From JARRQB01 sp965368585 (GTDB taxonomy: Bacteria; Pseudomonadota; Gammaproteobacteria; Chromatiales; Chromatiaceae): a DNA stretch of 22,008 nucleotides. Each line of letters starts with the position of its first letter. Within the stretch, counting starts at the first letter, position 1. The translations under genes were made by a program, and so were the position numbers. Positions 1 to 8,333 of this stretch are shown one piece after another. The notes below the pieces were generated by a model. The model ran no database searches and had not been told where the DNA came from. It saw only the letters and a program-made list of their open reading frames with translations. Where the stretch lies: NCBI GenBank assembly GCA_965368585.1, contig CBDUNM010000081.1, positions 1 through 22,008 of the forward strand, given 5' to 3'.

Positions 1-702
1 CGCCTGTACGACGCCGACAAGGACGAGACGCGTTCGATGCGCTCGAAAGAGGAGGCGAACGACTACCGTTATTTCCCCGATCCGGATCTGCTGCCGCTCG
101 AGATTACCGATGCGTTCATGGACGCGGCCGCCAACGAAATGCCGGAATTGCCGGACGCACGTTGCCATCGTTTCCACACCGAATACGGATTGTCCGAGTA
201 CGACGCCGACGTCGTCACCGCCACGCGCGCCACGGCTGACTACTTTGAAGCGGTCGCGGCAGTTTGCGGGGACCCCAAGCTCGCGGCCAACTGGGTGATG
301 GTCGAACTGGGCGGAGCCTTGAACAAGGCCGGCCTGGAGCTCGCACAAAGCCCGGTGAATGCCAATGCGCTCGGTCTGTTGCTGTCGCGCATCGCCGATA
401 GCACGATCTCCGGCAAGATAGCCAAAGAGGTATTTGCCGCCATGTGGGCCGGCGAAGGCAGCGCGGACGAGATCATCGACGCTAAAGGCCTGCAGCAAAT
501 AACCGACACAGGGGCGTTGGAGGCTATTGTTGACGACGTGATCGCGGCCAACCCGCAGCAGGTCGAAAACTATCGGGCCGCGGATGAGGGCAAGCGCCCC
601 AAAATGCTCGGGTTCTTCGTCGGTCAGATCATGAAAAAGACCCAGGGCAAGGCAAATCCCAAACAAGTCAACGCGTTACTCAAAGCCAAATTGGACGCTT
701 GA
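1..702 (+). CDS. gatB: Aspartyl/glutamyl-tRNA(Asn/Gln) amidotransferase subunit B, 3' part only
   Basis: Reading is open from base 1, so the gene starts left of the window; 233 residues and the stop are visible. GatB is the kinase/amidotransferase subunit of cytoplasmic GatCAB, which converts mischarged Glu-tRNA(Gln) or Asp-tRNA(Asn) to the amidated form using ammonia from GatA. The visible part begins at the end of the catalytic cradle with the very conserved run TRSMRSKEEANDYRYFPDPD (residues 11-30). It continues into the helical and YqeY-like tail domain that grips the tRNA (about 85-233), ending in the typical tail with NPKQVNALLKAKL. No frameshift or truncation is seen at the 3' end. The FemAB-like gene follows 69 bases later on the same strand with no U-tract terminator between them, so read-through is possible. 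Identity is firm. Confidence 0.97.
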   Translation, partial: RLYDADKDETRSMRSKEEANDYRYFPDPDLLPLEITDAFMDAAANEMPELPDARCHRFHTEYGLSEYDADVVTATRATADYFEAVAAVCGDPKLAANWVMVELGGALNKAGLELAQSPVNANALGLLLSRIADSTISGKIAKEVFAAMWAGEGSADEIIDAKGLQQITDTGALEAIVDDVIAANPQQVENYRAADEGKRPKMLGFFVGQIMKKTQGKANPKQVNALLKAKLDA

Positions 703-771
703 GCGCGGTCAGACTGACGAGCCGATTGCTTGCTCCCGTTCGGCCGATTGAAGACAAACACGAGGAATAAC

Positions 772-1806
772 ATGAGCGGTGGGTTCGAGATCAAGCCCAT
801 GGGCACGGCTGACCGGGCGCGATGGGATGCCTACGTCGAAGCACATGCAGACGGTACTTTTTTCCACCTATCCGGTTGGAAGCCGGTCGTCGAAAAGGTA
901 TACGGCCACCGCATGCACTATTTTCTCGCCGAACGAGACGGGGCAGTCGTCGGTGTCCTGCCGTTGGGTCAAGTAAAGCATCTACTGTTTGGGCATGCCT
1001 TGGTTTCGGTGCCGTTTTGCGTGTATGGCGGGGTGCTGGCCGACGGGCAGGAGGTACGCGCCAGGTTGGAGCAACAGGCGATCGAACTTGCCGAAAGTCT
1101 GGGTGTCGATCATCTGGAAATGCGCAATATCGACCGGCAGCGCGCCGACTGGCCCACCAAGGACCTGTACGTGACGTTCCGCCGGGCACTCGAACCGGAT
1201 CCCGATGCAAATCTTTCGGCCATCCCGCGCAAGCAGCGCGCGATGGTGCGTAAGGGCATCAAGGCCGGGTTGGTCGGTGAAATCGATACCGATGTCGATC
1301 GTTTGTATTTCGCTTACTCGGAGAGCGTGCGCAATCTCGGTACCCCGGTCTTCCCCAAGCGGCATTTTCAAGCGATCAAGGGTGAATTCGGTACGGCCTG
1401 CGACGTCATCAGCATTACGCACCAGGATCGGCTGGTCGGCAGCGTGATGAACTTCTATTTCCGCGATACCGTGCTGCCCTATTACGGGGGTGGAACGGCC
1501 GAGGCGCGCGCGGTTGCCGCCAACGACTTCATGTACTGGGAGGTCATGCGACGTGCAGCCGAGAACGGCTACAAGGTGTTCGATTACGGGCGCAGCAAAA
1601 TAGACTCAGGTTCATATCGGTTCAAGAAACACTGGGGGTTCGAACCCGAGCCGTTGCACTACGAGTACTATCTGGTCAAAGCGAAACAAGTACCGGATCT
1701 GAATCCGAACAATCCCAAATACCGAATGTTTATCAAAGCGTGGCAAAAACTGCCGGTCGGCGTGAGCCGTGCAGTCGGTCCCTGGCTCGCGAGCGGTTTA
1801 GGGTGA
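772..1806 (+). CDS. FemAB-like GNAT-fold acyltransferase, XrtA/PEP-CTERM system-associated type
   Basis: 344 residues from ATG 772, which has a purine-rich GAGGAA ribosome site just upstream; an in-frame TTG at 730 exists but lacks one. The protein resembles the FemAB-related family recurrent in exosortase A (XrtA)/PEP-CTERM exopolysaccharide loci, and it has the normal family length. Visible landmarks are a first acetyltransferase-like lobe (1-140), the basic block PRKQRAMVRKGIKAG (152-166), a second lobe with the YYGGG motif (237-241), and DYGRSK (271-276) followed by FKKHWGFEPEPLHYEY. FemAB proteins transfer aminoacyl or acyl groups from a carrier such as tRNA onto cell-wall precursors; the substrate of this subfamily is not known. 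No exosortase or EPS genes are next to it here, so it sits away from its usual partners. The 163 bases after it, facing the convergent cyclase gene, hold no obvious terminator; a GGACG-GTA-CGTCC hairpin is the only structure noticed. Confidence 0.88.
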   Translation: MSGGFEIKPMGTADRARWDAYVEAHADGTFFHLSGWKPVVEKVYGHRMHYFLAERDGAVVGVLPLGQVKHLLFGHALVSVPFCVYGGVLADGQEVRARLEQQAIELAESLGVDHLEMRNIDRQRADWPTKDLYVTFRRALEPDPDANLSAIPRKQRAMVRKGIKAGLVGEIDTDVDRLYFAYSESVRNLGTPVFPKRHFQAIKGEFGTACDVISITHQDRLVGSVMNFYFRDTVLPYYGGGTAEARAVAANDFMYWEVMRRAAENGYKVFDYGRSKIDSGSYRFKKHWGFEPEPLHYEYYLVKAKQVPDLNPNNPKYRMFIKAWQKLPVGVSRAVGPWLASGLG

Positions 1807-1969
1807 GTCGCGCTGCGTTATTCGGCAGTGCGACGAACCACGACTGGCCAGGGAAGGCCATGCTGGGCGCGGCACCATGGACGGTTGCTCGCGACCGACT
1901 GCCTGATTTTGCGCGTAAGCCCGCATTCCGCCACATGGGTGGACGGTACGTCCGGTGCCGGGCATATCC

Positions 1970-3019
1970 TCAGGAAGCGATGCGCGAGGGTAGGTCGTTT
2001 TCTACGGTGACGCAGTTCCGTCCGGCGTTCTTCGACGCGTAAAGACACCGGTCCGCGCGTTCGATCCACGTCGCAACATCTTCCCCATGGCGATATTGCG
2101 CCACGCCGGCGGAAACCGTTATCTGGCCCAGCGGTTCCTTGGTGTCCGAGCGGACCAGTTTGGAATCTGCAACAGCCCGACGCAGGTTTTCGGCCACTGC
2201 CAAGGCCCCTTCGAGGGAGGTGTTCGGCAACAACACCGCGAATTCCTCGCCGCCGAAGCGAGCCGGGGTATCGCCGCCGCGGGTGTTTTTGACCAGCAGA
2301 CTGGCGACGAACTTGATTACCCGGTCGCCGATCAGGTGGCCAAAATTATCATTGAATTGCTTGAAGTGATCGATGTCGATCATAACGATAGCGATCAACT
2401 GAGGGCAGTCTTCTCCGGTCAACGTCCTATCGATGGCCTCTTGTAGCGTCTGGCGGTTTGGTATTCCGGTCAGCGGGTCGGTTGAGGCTCTTTTACGTTC
2501 GCGCTCGAGCTCTTTCTGCAACGCCACGATTTCGGCGGATTTCTTGTCGAAATGGGCTTGCATATTCTCGGTTGTGGATTGAATGCTTTGCGTCTTCGCC
2601 ATCAGTTCCCGCAACAGGTCACCGAAATCGTCCATGTCGTCGCATTGCTCTAGCCCCGCGACCGCCTCGTTCAGGTCTTCGTGGTAGTTACCTACATTCC
2701 GGCCCGCTTCGACGACATATTGTCCAAACTCGCGCAGTAACGTGATCATATCGTGGCGGATACGTTCAAAATCCTCGACGTCGCGTTCGGCGCCGAATGC
2801 GCGGAACAGTTCTTCGTTGACGCTTTCGGTAAATGCCTCCCCGTGCTCTCTGAGCGCATCGATCCGTTCCTTGAGCGCAGGGTTTTCCGCGGCGACGTAC
2901 TTGAACCAGACCGCGTAGTTCTCCGGTGTCGGGGATACGCCGTATCGGTTCATCAACGGCACGGCCATACGCAAGTACTCCGCGGATTGTTGCTGGGTGT
3001 AGGATTCGCCCATCTGCAT
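1970..3019 (-). CDS. Diguanylate cyclase with GGEEF active site and I-site
   Basis: 349 residues. The start is chosen at the ATG ending at 3019, which has GGAG four bases upstream; a GTG at 3046 would add nine residues and an ATG at 3013 is also possible. The N-terminal region (about 1-145) is a soluble helical sensor-like region with the run PTPENYAVWFKYV, found in several GGDEF proteins; no membrane segment is visible. A charged coiled-coil linker (about 145-178) leads to the GGDEF domain from about 180, beginning at DPLTGIPNR. GGEEF (256-260) is an active A-site variant. RGGD (247-250), five residues before it, fits the RxxD inhibitory c-di-GMP site, so the enzyme should make c-di-GMP from two GTP with product feedback. 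No EAL domain is present. It lies convergent to the FemAB-like gene and downstream of the methyltransferase gene. A possible promoter (TTCAGA, 16 bases, GATAAA on the minus strand, 3128-3101) is weak. Confidence 0.93.
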   Translation of the reverse strand: MQMGESYTQQQSAEYLRMAVPLMNRYGVSPTPENYAVWFKYVAAENPALKERIDALREHGEAFTESVNEELFRAFGAERDVEDFERIRHDMITLLREFGQYVVEAGRNVGNYHEDLNEAVAGLEQCDDMDDFGDLLRELMAKTQSIQSTTENMQAHFDKKSAEIVALQKELERERKRASTDPLTGIPNRQTLQEAIDRTLTGEDCPQLIAIVMIDIDHFKQFNDNFGHLIGDRVIKFVASLLVKNTRGGDTPARFGGEEFAVLLPNTSLEGALAVAENLRRAVADSKLVRSDTKEPLGQITVSAGVAQYRHGEDVATWIERADRCLYASKNAGRNCVTVENDLPSRIAS

Positions 3020-3285
3020 TGGTCTCCGGACAAAAGTCGTTATCACCCACTACCATCGTCCGTTGATGGGTGGGTCCCCTGCTTGTCTCTTGTAACCGCT
3101 TTTATCGTCAGCAGGCGGAGATTCTGAATGGTGTCGGCAATCCGGCTGCCGTCTTGGGCCGGTGTTCCGGCAAGCGCTGTGCGCCGGCGCGTGCTCCACC
3201 GGCAGGCGACGGACAGATGAGTAACGCCATCGAGGATTATCGGTACCTTGACGTTCGCCCGCGGCGGCTGGAAGCCTCGCCGGCG
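3020..3285. other. Intergenic leader of the diguanylate cyclase gene
   Basis: This stretch separates the methyltransferase stop from the cyclase start. I see no convincing gene: the open frames here on both strands run into the methyltransferase as shadows. It holds a bulged hairpin at 3045-3075 (ACCCA and CCATC on the left, GATGG and TGGGT on the right, loop of 7) that would lie in the 5' untranslated RNA of the cyclase. A weak minus-strand promoter candidate lies at 3101-3128. No known riboswitch is recognised. Confidence 0.4.
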
Positions 3286-3885
3286 CTATTGCCGGGTCGC
3301 CATTGCGACCGTGTAACTTCGGCCTTGTTTGACTTTGGTGTGGTTGCCGAATACCTCGTGAAAAGCGCGCGCGATGAATTGGCGAAGACCGCTGATGACC
3401 ACGACGTACAATCGCCCGCCCGGCTCGAGGTGCTCCCGGATATCGTGAAAGAACAGGTAATAGTGTTCCTTGCCGGTCTTTGCCGGCAGGTTGGTCACGG
3501 CCAGGGTGAATGTCTGAGGCGGAACCTGGTTCAGTCCGTTGCTCAGTACGATGTCGACGTTGTCGATGCCGTTGCGAACCGCGTTCTTGCAGGCATAATC
3601 GACCGCGACAAAGTCCTTGTCGACCAGCATGCAGTGTCCTTGGGGCGCACTGCGGGCGATGGCCAGTCCGAGCGGCCCATAACCGCATCCGAGGTCGATG
3701 CATCGCTCATCCGGCCGAACTTGAAGATGCCTGAGCAACAAGTGAGTGCCCTCGTCGATCCCTTTCGGCGAGAACAATCCCCACGTGGTCTGGAACGTCA
3801 GGGTGTGTCCGAGCAACACGTCGCTAAACACGATGTCCTGGCGCAGGCGTTCTATGTCGATGGGCGATCGATCGGTCTTGTTCAT
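3286..3885 (-). CDS. Small class I SAM-dependent methyltransferase (RsmC/MTS-like domain)
   Basis: 199 residues from ATG 3885, four bases after the stop of the upstream esterase gene, so translation is probably coupled. The fold is the small MTS domain of the RsmC group: a lead-in with FQTTWGLFSPKGIDEGT (31-47), the SAM-binding loop DLGCGYGPLGLAIA (64-77), an acidic strand end LVDKD (87-91), and NLPAKTGKEHYY (132-143) where N6/N2 purine methylases carry NPPF. A full RsmC has an N-terminal copy of this domain and is about 330 residues, so this is a single-domain relative. The target may be RNA, but the altered NLPA motif leaves that open. It is the last gene of the hemA-side group. An overlapping plus-strand open frame (3070-3915) is a shadow. 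Confidence 0.85.
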   Translation of the reverse strand: MNKTDRSPIDIERLRQDIVFSDVLLGHTLTFQTTWGLFSPKGIDEGTHLLLRHLQVRPDERCIDLGCGYGPLGLAIARSAPQGHCMLVDKDFVAVDYACKNAVRNGIDNVDIVLSNGLNQVPPQTFTLAVTNLPAKTGKEHYYLFFHDIREHLEPGGRLYVVVISGLRQFIARAFHEVFGNHTKVKQGRSYTVAMATRQ

Positions 3886-3889
3886 GGTT

Positions 3890-4465
3890 TCACGCTGTTG
3901 GGTCGCCGTTCCTGAAGGCATCGATGGTTGGCAGGTAGTCGACCAGATTCTCGAAGCGGTGATTGCCGCCGCTCTCGACGATGACGTGGTGTCCCCGGTA
4001 GTAGTCGCGCGCCACCCGGTAATCGAGGACTTCGTCACCGGCTTGCAACAGCACCAGATAATGCTCTGCGGCCGTCAATCTGGGCCGAAATTGCGCGGCC
4101 AGCATTCGAATGTCCGCGTCCGTCAGCTCGAATCGTTGCTGGTCGCACCACCGCGTCTGCGTGCCCCGGCAGGGGGCCAGTAAGCGACTCGGCCTGACCG
4201 CGGGGTTGATCAGGACGGTCGGCGTGGGTCTGGTTCGGTTCAACCAGGTGGCGTAGTGGCCGCCGAGCGAGGAGCCGACGATCAAGGTGACCGGATGGCG
4301 TCGCAGCAGGTCTTCGAGCTGGGCGACAGCCTTGGCCGGACGATACGACAGGTCCGGTGTAAGCACCCGGTGTCGTCCGAAATGACGCAGCAATGTCTTG
4401 GATTTTTCACCTATGCCGCAGCTGGCGAAACCGTGGACGAACAACACATCGGCATGACCGGCCAT
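3890..4465 (-). CDS. YqiA-like alpha/beta-hydrolase (esterase)
   Basis: 191 residues, the normal length of the YqiA/YcfP family of small esterases. Visible features are an N-terminal strand and oxyanion region LFVHGF (8-13), the nucleophile elbow GSSLGG with Ser as the presumed nucleophile (about residues 64-69), and a C-terminal GGNHRFEN (about 170-177) giving the catalytic His. An acid residue is plausible in LQAGDEVLDY. YqiA in E. coli is an esterase active on short acyl esters; the natural substrate is unknown. There is no signal peptide, so it is cytoplasmic. The gene follows the conserved unknown gene by 46 bases and precedes the methyltransferase by 4 bases, all on the same strand. No good ribosome site is visible before the ATG. 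Confidence 0.87.
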   Translation of the reverse strand: MAGHADVLFVHGFASCGIGEKSKTLLRHFGRHRVLTPDLSYRPAKAVAQLEDLLRRHPVTLIVGSSLGGHYATWLNRTRPTPTVLINPAVRPSRLLAPCRGTQTRWCDQQRFELTDADIRMLAAQFRPRLTAAEHYLVLLQAGDEVLDYRVARDYYRGHHVIVESGGNHRFENLVDYLPTIDAFRNGDPTA

Positions 4466-4511
4466 GGAGATTGCGCGCTTGGGGGTCCGGGGGCCGTTCG
4501 ATCAGGGCTGG

Positions 4512-4922
4512 TCAGAGATATCGGCGCCAGTGATCGGGGCGGTCGTCGCGGCAGCCGTGGGCGCGGCGTTTGTAGCTGGTAGCAAAGACCTTTTGCGTGC
4601 AGTTCGCGTCGCCCTTGCGGCAGCCGAGATTGGCGCGTTGTGTCTCCTCGGTATAGTGGTACAGGGCGCGCTTGAGTTTTTGCACCAAACCGTTGTCGAA
4701 GTGAAAGCCATTCGACAGGAGCAGGTCTTCGATTTCCACCAACGTGACCACCAGCAGCTGATATTCGACGCGCAGCACCGTGTTCTCGGTCGCGTCGAGT
4801 GCCAGCACACCGTCCACGCTCTCCAAGAAAGCGGCGGCGGAGTGGGCCTGTTGCGGGTCCGGATGCAGCGTGCTGAAGATGATATCGCGCTGCTTGATCA
4901 GGCTGTCATCGGCATCGCTCAT
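4512..4922 (-). CDS. Conserved protein of unknown function with Cys-rich basic C-terminus
   Basis: 136 residues from ATG 4922; a TTG at 4931 would add three residues. AGGA lies about nine bases before the ATG. I do not recognise a named family. The first part (about 30-65) has the strand-helix pattern with GVLALDATENTVLRVEYQL, which looks like a ferredoxin-type or heavy-metal-associated fold without the CxxC metal motif. The middle is helical and acidic (62-95). The tail (98-136) is basic, with Cys at 101, 108 and 124, and ends in RPDHWRRYL. No signal peptide or membrane segment is visible. It lies 33 bases after prmC and 46 before the esterase, in the same direction. The clear coding pattern and neat fit between real neighbours support a real gene. 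Confidence 0.75.
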   Translation of the reverse strand: MSDADDSLIKQRDIIFSTLHPDPQQAHSAAAFLESVDGVLALDATENTVLRVEYQLLVVTLVEIEDLLLSNGFHFDNGLVQKLKRALYHYTEETQRANLGCRKGDANCTQKVFATSYKRRAHGCRDDRPDHWRRYL

Positions 4923-4955
4923 GGCCTTCAATCCTGCACCTTGCCCTTTGCATCG

Positions 4956-5840
4956 TCAAGGTATTTTCGATGCCGGGCGGCGGCCGAACGAGACCCTGTC
5001 CCGGTCACCCAAGTCCTTGCGGGTGGTGACCCTGTCGAACTCCGCGTCATTCAACAATGCCCTAACGGCCTCCCCCTGGTTCTCTCCATGTTCCACAAGC
5101 AGCCACCCGCCAGCCTTCAAATGCCGCGGTGCGGTGTCAATGATCGCGGCCAGATCATCGAGTCCATCGGCGCCGGCGGCGAGCGCGGAACGGGGCTCGT
5201 GCGCGACGTCGCCGCGCACAAGATGAGGATCGGCTGCGGCAATGTACGGCGGGTTGCTGGCGATGAGATCGAATCTTGCGTAATCGGCAAGCGGTTCGTA
5301 CCAATTGCCGGCCAGAAAAGCGACATTTTCAATGCGCAGGCGGGTCGCGTTAGACCGGGCGACGCGCAACGCCGCGCATGAGAGGTCGGTGGCAATCACG
5401 CGCGCGCGCCGGCGCTCATGACCGAGCGCCAGCGCGATTGCGCCGCTGCCCGTCCCCAGGTCCAGGATGTCGGCCAGTTCGTCCTCTACGATCAATTCTA
5501 GCGCCTGTTCCACCAGCGTCTCGGTATCGGGACGCGGGATCAGGGTGTCGGGTGTAACCCGCAGGCGCAGTGACCAGAATTCCCGCTCCCCGACGAGGTG
5601 TGCAATGGGAATTCCCGCACGCCGCCGGGTGATCAGTGTGCGGTAGGCCGCCGTCTCGCCGGGGGTCAACCGCCGGTCGGAGCGGGTGTACAGCCAGGTG
5701 CGGTCCCGCCCCAGGACGAAGGCGAGGAGTATCTCGGCGTCCAGGCGGGGATTGCTATCGGTCACCGCCGCCAGGTCCGCTTGAGCCGCAGACAATGCCG
5801 TCTTGACGGTCGTGTGCATAGTTCGGTGTGAGTGTGCCAT
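4956..5840 (-). CDS. prmC: Peptide chain release factor N5-glutamine methyltransferase
   Basis: 294 residues from ATG 5840 (GAGCGG five bases upstream), or 287 from the ATG at 5819; the family is usually about 275-290, so the shorter form is quite possible. PrmC (HemK) methylates the glutamine of the GGQ motif in RF1 and RF2 using SAM, which raises termination efficiency. Visible features are a helical N-terminal domain that binds the release factor (1-85), the region IPRPDTE (101-107), the SAM loop DLGTGSG (127-133), and the catalytic NPPY (196-199), followed by EPRSALAAGADGL. The substrate gene prfA lies directly upstream in the same operon, 56 bases away, which is the classic pairing. The frame is intact. 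Confidence 0.96.
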   Translation of the reverse strand: MAHSHRTMHTTVKTALSAAQADLAAVTDSNPRLDAEILLAFVLGRDRTWLYTRSDRRLTPGETAAYRTLITRRRAGIPIAHLVGEREFWSLRLRVTPDTLIPRPDTETLVEQALELIVEDELADILDLGTGSGAIALALGHERRRARVIATDLSCAALRVARSNATRLRIENVAFLAGNWYEPLADYARFDLIASNPPYIAAADPHLVRGDVAHEPRSALAAGADGLDDLAAIIDTAPRHLKAGGWLLVEHGENQGEAVRALLNDAEFDRVTTRKDLGDRDRVSFGRRPASKIP

Positions 5841-5896
5841 GGGGACCGCTCGGCGGCCAAGCCTCGCGCACCGCCACGGTGCGCAGGCCCGAGGGT

Positions 5897-6979
5897 TCAG
5901 TCGTCGTCGCCGAGACTGGCGAGTTGTTCAGCCTGGTATTCCTGCACCAGGGGGTCGACGACCTGATCGAGCGCGCCCTGCATGATCTCGTCCAGCTTGT
6001 ACAGCGTCAGGTTGATCCGGTGATCGGTCAATCGGTTTTGCGGGAAGTTGTAAGTGCGTATGCGTTCGGAACGGTCGCCACTGCCAACCTGCAGCTTGCG
6101 GTCGGCGGCCTGGGCCTGTTGCTGCTCCGACTGCGCACTGGACAATAGTTTGGCCTGTAACAGAGACATGGCCCGCGCCTTGTTCTTGTGTTGCGACCGC
6201 TCGTCCTGGCATTCGACGACGATACCCGAGGGCAGGTGTGTAATCCTTACCGCTGAATCGGTCGTATTCACGTGTTGACCGCCGGCCCCGGACGAACGGT
6301 AGGTGTCGATGCGCAGTTCCGTCGGATTGATTGCCACGGTGTCGATCTCGTCCACTTCCGGCAACACCGCCACGGTGCAGGCCGAGGTGTGTATCCTGCC
6401 TTGCGATTCGGTCTCGGGTACGCGTTGCACGCGATGCGCGCCGGGTTCGAATTTCAGGCGCGAGTAAACGCCTTGCCCGATGATGCGGGTCACGACTTCC
6501 TTGTAACCGCCCGCCTCGCCCTCGGTACTGCTGATGATTTCCGTGCGCCAGCCGCGTTGTTCGGCGTGGCGCAGGTACATGCGTAACAGGTCGCCGGCGA
6601 ACAACGCCGCTTCGGCGCCGCCGGTGCCTGCACGAATCTCGAGAAACACGTTGTGGTCGTCGTTGGGGTCGCTCGGCAGCAGTAGCCGTTGCAGGCGCGG
6701 TTCCAGTTCGGCCTGCTTTTGTTGCGCGTCGGTCAGGGCTTCGCGGGCCAATTCTGCGATTTCGGGATCGCTGAGCATTTCGTTCGCACTGCTCAGATCG
6801 GCCTCGGCGTGGCGATAGTCGTGGTAACAGGCCACCACCGGTTCCAATTGCGCGTACTCTTGACCGAGGGCGCGAAAACGTTGTTGGTCATTCTGGACTT
6901 CCGGGTCCGAGAGCAAGGCGGTAATTTCCTCGTAGCGGTCCGCGACCTGCTCGAGTTTGCGGCGAATCGACGCTTTCAT
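5897..6979 (-). CDS. prfA: Peptide chain release factor 1
   Basis: 360 residues, the standard RF1 length. RF1 reads UAA and UAG stop codons in the ribosomal A site and triggers peptide release. The stop-recognition tripeptide of the PxT type is PET (188-190, in RVPETESQGR), and the release motif GGQ is at 233-235 within RSSGAGGQHVNTTDSA. The long helical domain 1 occupies roughly the first 100 residues, and the C-terminal region has the usual DLYKLDEIMQG-like stretch (here LTLYKLDEIMQG). The start codon overlaps the hemA stop as ATGA (6976-6979), so translation is coupled to hemA. No programmed frameshift is present, as expected for RF1 rather than RF2. Its modifying enzyme prmC follows. Confidence 0.98.
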   Translation of the reverse strand: MKASIRRKLEQVADRYEEITALLSDPEVQNDQQRFRALGQEYAQLEPVVACYHDYRHAEADLSSANEMLSDPEIAELAREALTDAQQKQAELEPRLQRLLLPSDPNDDHNVFLEIRAGTGGAEAALFAGDLLRMYLRHAEQRGWRTEIISSTEGEAGGYKEVVTRIIGQGVYSRLKFEPGAHRVQRVPETESQGRIHTSACTVAVLPEVDEIDTVAINPTELRIDTYRSSGAGGQHVNTTDSAVRITHLPSGIVVECQDERSQHKNKARAMSLLQAKLLSSAQSEQQQAQAADRKLQVGSGDRSERIRTYNFPQNRLTDHRINLTLYKLDEIMQGALDQVVDPLVQEYQAEQLASLGDDD

Positions 6980-8244
6980 TCCGATTTCAGGTCATGACCC
7001 AGTTGAAACAGGGCGTTCGCGGCCGCCAGTAGTTCCCGCTGGCCGCTGGATCCGGCCTCGCGTAGCTGGGTGCTTGGCGTATGCAACAGCTTGTTGGTGA
7101 GCGTGTTGGCCAGGTAGCGCATCGCTTCTTCCGTCGGTTTGCCGTTCGCCACCATGCGCTCGGCCTTGAGCAGGACGTCGTCACGCACCCTTTCGGCGTG
7201 CCGCCGGTAGTCCTGGATCAGGTGCACGGCGTCCTGGGACCGCAGCCAGGCCATGAACTCGCCCACCTGAAAATCGATGATTTCGTTTGCCTGTTCTGCG
7301 GCCTCCTGGCGTGAACGAAGATTTTCCTGGATGACTTCCTGCAGATCATCGACCGTGTACAGGTAGACGTCTCCCAATTCTCCGACCTCCGGTTCGATGT
7401 CCCGTGGCACGGCGATATCGACCATAAAAATCGGTCGGCGGCGGCGTAGCCTCAGCGCCCGTTCGACAGTGCCTTTACCGAGCACCGGGAGTGGGCTGGC
7501 GGTCGAAGCGATCACAATATCCGCCTCTGCCAGATGGTGCGAAATCTCGGTCAGGCCGATCGCAAAACCGTCAAACTGTTCTGCCAGCTCATGGGCGCGC
7601 TCGATCGTGCGGTTGGCGACGATCATACGTCCCAGGCCATGTTGGTCGAGATGGCGGGCGGCCAGTTCGACGGTTTCTCCGGCGCCGATCAGCATAGCCG
7701 TCTGGTTGGAAAGATCAGAGAAGATCTGTCGCGCCAGGCTGACCGCGGCAAAGGCGACCGAGACCGGACTGTTGCCGATAGCGGTATCGGTGCGGACCCG
7801 CTTGGCGGTCGTAAAGCTGTGCTGAAACAAGCGGGACAGCACTTTGCCCACCGCGCCTGCATCGGCGGCCGTCTGAAAGGCCGATTTCACCTGCCCCAAA
7901 ATCTGGGGTTCTCCAAGGACCAGCGAATCCAACCCGCTGCCGACCCTCAACAGGTGCCGAACCGCCGCGGCGTGATCATATTGATAAAGGTAGGGCGATA
8001 TGTCTTCCGCCTCCAGCCCATGAAAGCCCGCCATCCAGTCCCGAATGGCCTCGGGCTCCGCGCCATCGGTTGCGCAATACAGTTCAGTTCGGTTGCAGGT
8101 CGACAGGATCGCACCTTCGGCCACGCCTTCGAGACCGCACATGCCGCGCAACGCGGCAACGACGATATCCGGACCAAAGGTAACGCGTTCGCGGATACCG
8201 ACCGGAGCCGTAGTGTGGTTGAGACCCAGGGCAATTAGATTCAT
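6976..8244 (-). CDS. hemA: Glutamyl-tRNA reductase
   Basis: 422 residues, normal for the family. GluTR reduces Glu-tRNA(Glu) with NADPH to glutamate-1-semialdehyde, the first committed step of the C5 route to haem and other tetrapyrroles. The catalytic Cys is Cys50 in STCNRTELY. The catalytic domain continues through VLGEPQILGQVK, the NADPH domain carries LIGAGETVELAARHL, and the C-terminal dimerisation helix runs to the end. The gene opens the hemA-prfA-prmC group and overlaps prfA by four bases. It diverges from the TPR lipoprotein gene across about 230 bases. Ribosome binding before ATG 8244 is weak, and no strong promoter could be assigned; TTGATA at 8292-8287 on the minus strand is the best -35 candidate but has no good -10 partner. 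Confidence 0.98.
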   Translation of the reverse strand: MNLIALGLNHTTAPVGIRERVTFGPDIVVAALRGMCGLEGVAEGAILSTCNRTELYCATDGAEPEAIRDWMAGFHGLEAEDISPYLYQYDHAAAVRHLLRVGSGLDSLVLGEPQILGQVKSAFQTAADAGAVGKVLSRLFQHSFTTAKRVRTDTAIGNSPVSVAFAAVSLARQIFSDLSNQTAMLIGAGETVELAARHLDQHGLGRMIVANRTIERAHELAEQFDGFAIGLTEISHHLAEADIVIASTASPLPVLGKGTVERALRLRRRRPIFMVDIAVPRDIEPEVGELGDVYLYTVDDLQEVIQENLRSRQEAAEQANEIIDFQVGEFMAWLRSQDAVHLIQDYRRHAERVRDDVLLKAERMVANGKPTEEAMRYLANTLTNKLLHTPSTQLREAGSSGQRELLAAANALFQLGHDLKSE

Positions 8245-8333
8245 GATATGCGGATACTCAAGTTCTTACGCCGTGAAATTTTGTGATATCAAGGAGTTAA
8301 ATACAAGCGCCTGTCCGCTAGCCAGTTGCCGCA

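Noticed and set aside
3070..3915. Plus-strand open frame across the methyltransferase, including an ATG at 3217
   Set aside because: It is mostly antisense to the SAM-binding gene and has no recognisable domain or supporting ribosome site.
5897..6979. Programmed frameshift in the release factor gene
   Set aside because: The frame is continuous, and such a frameshift belongs to RF2 (prfB); the PET motif marks this as RF1.
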